Shown here one piece after another: positions 56,769-64,000 of a DNA stretch of 64,000 nt. Below the pieces are notes generated by a model, which was given only the letters and a program-made list of their open reading frames with translations, searched no databases and was not told the DNA's origin. The first letter of the stretch is position 1; the number at the start of each line of letters is the position of its first letter. Where the stretch lies: positions 516,145-580,144 of the forward strand of contig JAIXMO010000016.1 in assembly GCA_025677825.1 (NCBI GenBank), written 5' to 3'. This DNA is from Helicostylum pulchrum. Lineage: Eukaryota > Mucoromycota > Mucoromycetes > Mucorales > Mucoraceae. The translations under genes were made by a program, and so were the position numbers.

Positions 56769-56980
56769 TTATAAAAAAAAATTAGAGCCTTTCGAATGTT
56801 GGCTATTTTTTGCTTCGCCGTAGTCGTGCAACACCAAAGTAAAACTGGTCAAGATCATTGCATCATGTTGTACACGACCACCGTCATCCAGAACAAACAT
56901 TGGTCCTACGTGTAATCCAATATTTGGTGCCTGTTTTAATTCTGTTCCGCAAATAGTTGTAGTGGAGAAGTTTTTGTGCC
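56769..56980 (-). CDS. Orphan C-terminal exon, unknown protein
   Basis: A minus-strand exon follows an acceptor (GATCTTTTAG) and encodes HKNFSTTTICGTELKQ, then APNIGLHVGPMFVLDDGGRV and ILTSFTLVLHDYGE, ending at TAA 56769-56771. The composition is clearly protein-like. A short upstream exon ending at a GTACGT donor near 57172 would fit the phase but adds only a few residues before a stop. No start was found. It is either the last exon of a gene I could not assemble or a relic. Confidence 0.35.
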
Positions 56981-57703
56981 CTAAAAGATCGTATCATACA
57001 GCTAACATACAGCAGTAATACATCTGCTACGAAGTAATAAGCCAACAAGAAAAATATTTGTAAACAAGAGGGAGGGGGTCCATTTAATCATCATTGTGTA
57101 CTGTAGAATTGTTTGTTTCATACAGTTATATTGATATACGCTAATTAATTAGTTTTAAATACGTACTTGGTGCTCCAAACTTGATTCACGCGAGTTTCTT
57201 TTTATTTAGATAAACGGAGCGCACAGAGGGAAAAAAAAAATTAAATCAGTACAACAAAAGATCTATTTTTACTTGACATCCTTCGAGACGAAATAAATGA
57301 TTAAAGCGCGCTAGTCAATCTTCTCGTTTCAATCTAGAAAACTGTAACAATACATGAATCTTATCTATTTTTATAAAGGATCAATTGCATATTATAATGA
57401 CAGCATTATGTTTTTTTTATTGACAATTAAACTATATCCGTTGTATAAGTGCAGCGATAATAGATTACGAAACCGTTTCAGTTTCTACTGCCAATATTTA
57501 CTGTAAATTGCTTTTTTCTTTTTTTACAGCGAATTCCGCGAAAAAACGTCAATTTAAATTACGTCTACTAGTTACATAATACGCCATATAGAGTAATTGA
57601 GCTATTGTTTTATTTTATTTTCGTCGTCAAGTGGTCGGATAATAATAGAAACAATAAAAATAAAATATTTGTTCTTGTTACTGCATGAATGGGTTACATG
57701 AGA
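56981..57703. other. Intergenic
   Basis: AT-rich, with no further exon that can be supported. It may contain the 5' part of the orphan exon's gene on the minus strand, and the 3' flank of the MFS gene. Confidence 0.4.
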
Positions 57704-59728
57704 TCACTTGACTTTGTGAGGTTGGTTATAGTACAGTGGGTTCAACCGAGTACCAGCAAAGAAAGTCATGCATCCGATCACGCCAAGGACTCCCCAACTA
57801 ATATAAGCGCGGATTTCCAAGGAAATCCAATAAGATGTGATTGCACTACGTAAAAAAGAAACATGTGAGCTTTAAACTGTAGTTATTTTAAAGTTGCATG
57901 CAATTTACCTCGCCCAAATGAAACCAGCAACAGCAGGACTCAGGGCTCTCATAGCAGCATTGCAGCCTATATACATATATAAGTTAGTTTACCCAAGCAT
58001 TGGATTGACATACATAATTATCACTTACATTGAGAGAATCCATTGATAAAACCCAAGGTATCAAACCGAGTGACCGAGTTATTCAATAAAATAACCGACG
58101 TAGTAATTGCAATTGTCTGAGCCAAGGATTTAATCGTTAAACAAAAGATTAAACCAAACCACACCCAAAACTTCGTACCCGCTTGTCCTGATAAATCAGG
58201 GATTTGATACAAGAGCCGACACAAGCCCAAAGCAAAATAAATAAAGGCACTTGATAACAACGATATTTGAAATAAGTTGAGTAGTCCAAAAATAGCAGTT
58301 AAACGATGAAGAACAAACACTTGCACAAATAACATGACGGATCCGGCGTAAGATAAAATCGTGCCGATCTCTCTGGATTCAAACCCAAGTCCACCGGCGT
58401 CTTTAGGTGTAGCAGACCAAATTGGTAAAAGTTCTAAAAATGTTTTTGTCAATTAGTTAAATAGCAATTATAGTTGACACTACACACACGTTACCGTCAA
58501 AGTAAAGCATTTGAAATGCAACAACTGCATACAGTAAACAAATTGCCAAGATGGGAGGTGTAAGGGTTTCACTAAGTGATTTCTTGCCATCACTTTTATT
58601 ACTATTCTCGGAACCTTCCGCTGCAGCAGTAAATGTACTGTATTCCTCACTTTCTACCGCTGCAATCAAAGGTTGCTGTTCTTCTTCTTCGCTATCTTGT
58701 TTCTTCCCTTCCTTCAAGTAAAGAGTTTCATCCAAAAAGAAAAATCCCAAGAACCAACAAAATGTCGATAAACAAGTAGCGAAAAAGCAAGGCAAGAAGT
58801 ACGGATACTCTACAAGGAAATCCTTGATAGGACCTAGATTTGAGAAAAAGTCTGGATATTTTTCCACAGGATTTGCCAAGTAGCCTTCATAAGAAATATT
58901 TTAAATATCAACTGAAAAAAAAAAAAAATGTACGATTACTACATAATTACCTCCTAAAGCGGCACCTACTATACTTCCTAACCCAAAAGTTACCTGTAAA
59001 AGACTAAAAGCTCGTGTTCTCCTTTCTGCAGAGTGTTTCTCGGTCAATTCAGCGATCATACTTTTCAACACACTGATATTCCCATTCTATAAAATTTTAA
59101 GGTTAACCACAAGTTATATACATGTGCAGCGGACGGAGAGGTTATATACTTGCAAATGCACCAGAAAATATTTTAGTGGCAAATGCCCAAGCAAAAGACT
59201 TTGACAAACCAAATAAAAGTACTCCGGCAGAAGTACAAGCCAGACCCATCAACACAACTGGCTTACGACCGATTCGGTCCGAAAGTGAACCCCACGGTAT
59301 TCCTAATATTATGATGATTACTTATCGTTCTCATAACTAAAACGCTTTTTTTTTCTCTTTTTTACCTGTTACGAATTGAGCCATGGCAAACGCCGATGTA
59401 ATTAAACTGGTGTAGTAACCAATATGAAGTTCGTCCGTTATTTTAAAGTCCCGAATCATCTTTTTTCAATTATGTTAAAATATTTAAAATATGAGCCATT
59501 GTAATACAACTTACAAAATAAATAAAAGGAGTATGGATACTGTAAGATATTGGTTCCTACATAATTCAGAAATTACAATTTTTAATTTTTTTTCTTTTCC
59601 TTTTTTTTCTTTTCCTTTTTTTTTTCTTTTCACAGTTTTAAAAAGATCTCGTAATTCAACTTTACAGCAAATCGGCACGCACAAATGAGAAACAGTTGCA
59701 TCTTTGGTAACCGTAATTCTTCCGACAT
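57704..59728 (-). CDS. MFS transporter, ZIFL/YCR023C-like
   Basis: This is a multi-exon major facilitator carrier. The start MSEELRLPKMQLFLICACRF (ATG 59728) is followed by EPISYSIHTPFIYF, MIRDFKITDELHIGYYTS and GIPWGSLSDRIGRKPV (loop 2-3 signature). KSMIAELTEKHSAERRTRA, LANPVEKYPDFF, a charged central loop and a C-terminal half ending HKVK then complete it. Nine exons are placed: 59728-59666, 59556-59515, 59459-59366, 59302-59150, 59086-58951, 58884-58495, 58433-58029 and two short ones to 57704. This family exports small organic molecules or metal chelators at vacuole or plasma membrane; the substrate is unknown. At the 59150/59086 junction the phases differ by one base, although the protein reading on both sides is convincing. 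Confidence 0.82.
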
Positions 59729-60668
59729 ATTTTTCTTTTGTTAGTTTCCTTTACGCGAAAATATAAGTTGAGGGGTGATAAAAGGGAAAGTATACAAAGA
59801 AAAAGAGTTCGTTTTTTTTTCTTCCGTAGAGTTGTCGTGTTACACACTACAGTACCAAAGTCAACTGATATAGATATCTAACTAGCTCCATCTCCTTTTT
59901 TTTTATTATTGGAGTGTGCATGCATGCCAAATGAAAATCGTTAAATTTACACCTTCTCTCTTTTGCCCCTTCCTTACACGCGAGCTACTGTTCTTTTTCA
60001 CCGCTTAAAAGGGATCGACGACATTCATAACCCAAAAGGTATAGCAGCGGAGTACACTCTTATTGGTCCCTTTACTAATACTTATTTTCTTTTTCTTTTT
60101 TTTTGCACCTTACGATAAAATGCATCAGGAGGGGAAGAGAAACTTTTTCTGTACGTTATGCAAACAAATAAATCACCCACACAAAGAATGCTGTTAAATT
60201 ATTATTATTTTAAAAAAACTCCTAAAATAAATAAATTACGTCGTCGTCATTAAGGGTCGTTTTTGGTTACTAGGAAACCTTAATTCCGTTGTCATGACTA
60301 TTGTCTGATCTTGATTTTTTTTTTTTTAGTTCCTCCGAGAAGGGGAGTTTTTTATTTTTTGACGTTCAAGTGTGACATGAGAAAAAAGCAACTTCTCTTC
60401 ATTACTTGAAATCAAGTTAATAAGCGCATAAAATTTTTTTCACGACGGAGTAAAGCCTGAAGAGGAAAACTGGCCGTTTGATCATGTTTTTTTTTTTTTT
60501 TAGTTTCGGGACATATTTTAACTAAAGAGATGCATTTATTTTTTTTAAAAAAAAGAGGGGGAATAGTAAACAAGAAAGGGTATGAATTTTATATACATAT
60601 GCACATATATTTTGTACAGAAGGGAGAGAAAAAAAAAGTTTTTTTCGCCTAAATCTTTTTTTTTTTTT
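59729..60668. other. Intergenic
   Basis: Contains the upstream region of the MFS gene. T-runs are frequent (59905, 60320, 60487, 60657). No coding frame is supported. Confidence 0.45.
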
Positions 60669-61001
60669 TTACAAATGACGAAGTTTTGATGAAAACTTTG
60701 ATTTTTGTCTTAGACACCAACCAATAATAGGATTATGACTACTTGTAAGTGAACTACCATTGCTATTCTCTCTTTGATGCCTTGTGCGCACCCTACTTTG
60801 TCTGCGTAGACTGCACTGTCCGTTCGTAGCCTGACTCGAGATGGTTTCAATCGTGTTTGATAGTGATTGTCTACGGGTATCGTATTGGTCCATGTACAAG
60901 TGTGGGCTCGAGCCATTATAAAACGTCGATGTACTGCTACTCTGAAATGAATCTTGGTCTATAAAATCAAAGTGTTCTTGAAAGCGAGATGAAGTAACCA
61001 T
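60669..61001 (-). CDS. Small Ser/Arg-rich hypothetical protein
   Basis: A 110-residue frame starts MVTSSRFQEHFDFIDQD and contains SSSTSTFYNGS, two RRQS motifs (DTRRQSLSN and LRRQSRVR, basophilic kinase-site-like) and a basic end KSKFSSKLRHL. Codon composition is balanced, unlike the flanking AT-rich DNA, which favours a real gene. The RRxS sites could be phosphorylated by PKA-type kinases. No family is recognised and no introns are needed. Confidence 0.45.
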   Translation of the reverse strand: MVTSSRFQEHFDFIDQDSFQSSSTSTFYNGSSPHLYMDQYDTRRQSLSNTIETISSQATNGQCSLRRQSRVRTRHQRENSNGSSLTSSHNPIIGWCLRQKSKFSSKLRHL

Positions 61002-62271
61002 TGTGTTATTAAAAAAGATGTGTTTACAAAACGAAGAAAGATGCGTCAATAAAAAAAGAATTTTTTAGGTTTCCCTTTATATGCTGGGAAAAAAAAATGG
61101 TCTTAGACCTCTTTTGGAATAAATAAAGCAGCTACCCATTTTTGTAGCAAAAAAAAAAAAAAAAAAGTGCATAAAAAAAAAAATCTTTTTATTCCCCTCT
61201 CGGGCCAATAAGTTAGCAAGAGACTCTCCACATGGTTTAAAAACCTTTTTTGTTCTTGTCGTACATGGTCAGTTTGTTATTCTGTTTTATTCCTCTTGTC
61301 CACACGTGAGATGGGGTCTTCTACTTTAAAATATTACTACTTGTTCCAACCCGAACAGTACAATAATAGATTTGTTTAAACATACGTTAAATTATTTTTT
61401 ATATATTTGCTTTTTTTTCAAAAAAAAAAAAAGTATTGGTTTAATTTCAACCGACCGAGAAAGAAATTGATGGAATCGGCTTTACACTATATGACTCTAT
61501 GAAAATGATTAAATACCATGTTAAAAGCCCGATACTCTCTCTCTCTATTGAAAGATATAAAGCAGAGTTGTTACAATTCTAGTAATCAAAATCAATAAAC
61601 AAGTATGTACAATGCAATCTCACTTTAGCTTTTTTTGTTTTGTTTTGTTCTTCTTTGACCTTTTTTGTGTGCTTTGGCAGAGACAACAATAGGTTTTTCT
61701 ACTATCTAAAAATCAAGGTTGTTTATCAGTAAAGAGATAACAGTGCTGTCACTAAGGGCTGTCATCTGATATTTATCGTAAAAAGAACCTGAGTGATATC
61801 GTCTTTGAATATGACGAGGGAGATTTTATTTTAATACATCTCGGTTTATCGGTGACTTGAGGCAAAATAGAAAAAAAAAAAGCTTTTGATTAGTAGCAAT
61901 TAAATTTGATTACACAACAACAGTCTGTTTTAAACTTTGGTCAGGTAATGTACTTGTATCAGTTAAAAAAAAAGCAAATATTCTCCTCTTTCTCGGAATC
62001 ATTTCACCAAGTTAACTACTACAAACTTCAACTTGAATATTCGTATATTTGTACATTTCTCAAGTTTAAGTACTAAGCTGCCCAAATATGATTAGACGAG
62101 CATTTGGCTTCAGTTATTAGTTAACTGGTAAACTCTACCTGACATGTACATACATGCTAAACCATTGTACTTTTACAATAATAAACATTTACAAGGTTTT
62201 GTAACTATGAGCCCCCACAGGTAAAAAAAAAAAAACTCACAAGGGTTTACCGGTATGTATCACTTTATTAA

Positions 62272-62305
<34 letters not shown>

Positions 62306-63181
62306 CGTCAGTATGTACACTGTAATCGTATTATTGTTGTTAAAAAAAAAGAAGGAAAAAAGGTAAAATTAAAAAAGGTACATAATGTTTTTACCAAATA
62401 ATTACGTGTGTGTGTCACAGAATTTTTTTGTTCCGCGACTGTGGGGTTCCTTTATTAAGTAGATCGTAAATTTCTTGGAACTAAACCGTTCTGACAGGGC
62501 CTAATTATATATGTTCTAACCCCATCAAACAGGTTACGTGGCCTTATAAAGAGAGATCCTAGACTACGCCACAATGTTTCCCCCCTGAGAGAAAGAGAGT
62601 TACCTCAATGAACCAGTCACCGCTCACGTGCACTCAAAAAATATATTTTAAAACTTTAAAGAGGGTCATGGCATAACATAAAAAAAATACGCTTTTTTTT
62701 TAGGCTTTTTGCACTAAAAAAAGCAGATCAAAAGGGAGATAGTTGCGTCTACAAAATATACTTTTTTTTTGTACTTTTGAGTTTTTTGTTTTTCTCTCTT
62801 TCTTCTTTTTTTTTAGTAGAACTGGTAACAACACATAACCTTTTGAACCAATAATTATTAGAGACAATATAAAAAAGTGGGACGCGAAAAAAAAAAGGAT
62901 GGTTTCATTCTGGTTTTAAAAAGAACACGGTTTCATTGGCTGAGGTCATTTGCTACGACAAACAAAGCAGCACTTTTTTTTTTTGTTTTTTGTGGAAATG
63001 TTTGTGCTCATAGTAAAATGAAAAAAGTGACATTATCCTTATTATGACCAACTTTTTTTTTTTTCTTTTTTTTTTTCCCCTTTTTCTTTCTCTCACTTCT
63101 CTTCTTTTTTTTTCCTTCTTCTTTTTTTCTAACCAAAAAAAATAAAATACGCCAACTAGTGTTTTTACCGCAAAAGAAAGA
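61002..63181. other. Long intergenic region
   Basis: About 2.2 kb without a supportable exon. It contains long homopolymers (T-run near 62277-62305, A-run near 61150-61166) and a CT-rich tract just before 63182. It separates a minus-strand gene from a plus-strand gene, so it probably holds both promoters. Confidence 0.5.
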
Positions 63182-64000
63182 ATGTCACATAATAGACAGA
63201 GAGCCCGTACTCGCGTGAACAGTAGAGCCAACACTTTACCATCACTATCAAACACAACCATCAATACAGAATCGACTACGGTTGATTTTTTACCGTCTAT
63301 TGAAGAATCGCTGCAAGACTGGTTATCTAGAAGTATTCCGGATACACCATCTTCGTCAGTTTCGTGGTTACTGGATACATGTCGGTGTTGTAATCAAAAT
63401 GAGTGCGAAAATCTAGAAACTCTATCCAGTGCAATTCGTAAACTAGAAGGGGATTCACGATTAGCGGCCGGTAATATATGTGCACTATAAAGGGTATAAT
63501 TATTCTTTACTTACACTGTTTTATACTAGAAATAGGACAGAGTTTGCTTCATAAACATGAACAATTTGTATCCGAGTCAAATGATATTAAAAATGGACTT
63601 GAGCAAGAGGTATGTACAATCTCCCTAAAATCAAATAAAATGGAAAATACGGAATTTTTTTTTTTTTTTTTTTTTTTTGACCTTGAAATAATTTAAATGT
63701 AGCTACTAGAGTTACGTGATAAAGTGCATGAACTTGAACAAAGTGTATCAGATTCTGACAACAATAAACGAGATTTAATACAAGAAAAGGATAAATCTGT
63801 ATGGGAAATGCAAAAGACACAAAAGGTAATTATAAAAATTGTTCAAACAATTATAATAAAATTGTAGTATAATAATTTATATTTTTAATTTTAAAAAAAA
63901 AGTTTCTTAATTCTTGTGTGTGCCTAGATTTTGGATGAAACTGCTGTCGATTTAGAAAATTCAAATCATCGTTGTCTGCAACTGGGTTTAGAATTAAAGT
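63182..64000 (+). CDS. Coiled-coil protein, N-terminal part, cut by window end
   Basis: Four exons are visible: 63182-63470, 63530-63609, 63703-63825, and 63928 to the window edge, all joining in phase. The start MSHNRQRARTRVNSR is basic and Ser-rich. It is followed by ESLQDWLSRSIPDTPSSS and a CRCCNQNEC cysteine group. From LETLSSAIRKLEGD onward the sequence has heptad character (LLELRDKVHELEQSV, KRDLIQEKDKSVWEMQK, LDETAVDLENSNHRCLQL). It is probably a cytoskeletal or spindle-type coiled-coil protein, but the family is unknown. The remaining part lies outside the window. Confidence 0.65.

Noticed and set aside
59122..59340. 72-codon plus-strand frame
   Set aside because: Antisense to a clear MFS exon; shadow frame.

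Overview
The window is AT-rich eukaryotic DNA with many long A/T homopolymers. Most genes are broken by several short GT-AG introns, usually about 50-100 bases. The gene set points to a filamentous fungus: NTE1-type phospholipase, Rho1-like GTPase, a Cet1-type RNA triphosphatase, Nup133, an Mss4-like protein and a fungal MFS carrier. The accessory proteins look like families I associate with early-diverging fungi: a divergent Hsp70-like ATPase, TnpB-like remnants, and W-rich uncharacterised proteins. I infer Mucoromycota, probably Mucorales. No rRNA, convincing tRNA, CRISPR array or bacterial feature was seen.

Layout. Positions 578-9234 carry two minus-strand housekeeping genes, Nup133 and NTE1. 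Positions about 9.3-20.9 kb form an accessory island. It holds a tandem family of small secreted cysteine-rich proteins (two intact, one frameshifted, one decayed), a decayed TnpB/Fanzor-like fragment, and several partial copies of a dispersed gene family. Positions 20942-24929 hold two metabolic genes on the plus strand, an M20 amidohydrolase and a propionyl/acetyl-CoA synthetase-like enzyme, flanked by a direct repeat. Positions about 25-35.4 kb form a second accessory island: a complete nine-exon Hsp70-like gene, a PD-(D/E)XK-like gene between dispersed repeats, a decayed LINE, and a frameshifted family gene.

Positions 35.5-45.9 kb form a dense core block: PP2C phosphatase, mRNA 5'-triphosphatase, Rho1-like GTPase, a large ankyrin/coiled-coil protein and an aldehyde dehydrogenase. 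The phosphatase and triphosphatase stop codons are only nine bases apart, in convergent orientation. Positions about 46-53 kb are a third, mostly decayed repeat-rich island. Positions 53.1-64 kb carry an Mss4-like gene, an intronless gene for a 790-residue repeat protein with a C-terminal CaaX box, a ZIFL/YCR023C-like MFS transporter, a small Ser-rich ORF and the start of a coiled-coil protein cut by the window edge.

The core genes serve unrelated cell functions (nuclear pore, phospholipid turnover, capping, GTPase signalling, acyl-CoA and aldehyde metabolism, transport), and nothing suggests a classical biosynthetic cluster. The three accessory islands share short dispersed repeats, so they were probably built by the same element families. 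The most novel-looking items are the CaaX repeat protein, the secreted cysteine-rich tandem family, and the Hsp70-like gene near the PD-(D/E)XK-like gene. Splice sites were read by eye from frame continuity, so single-base errors in exon ends are possible.
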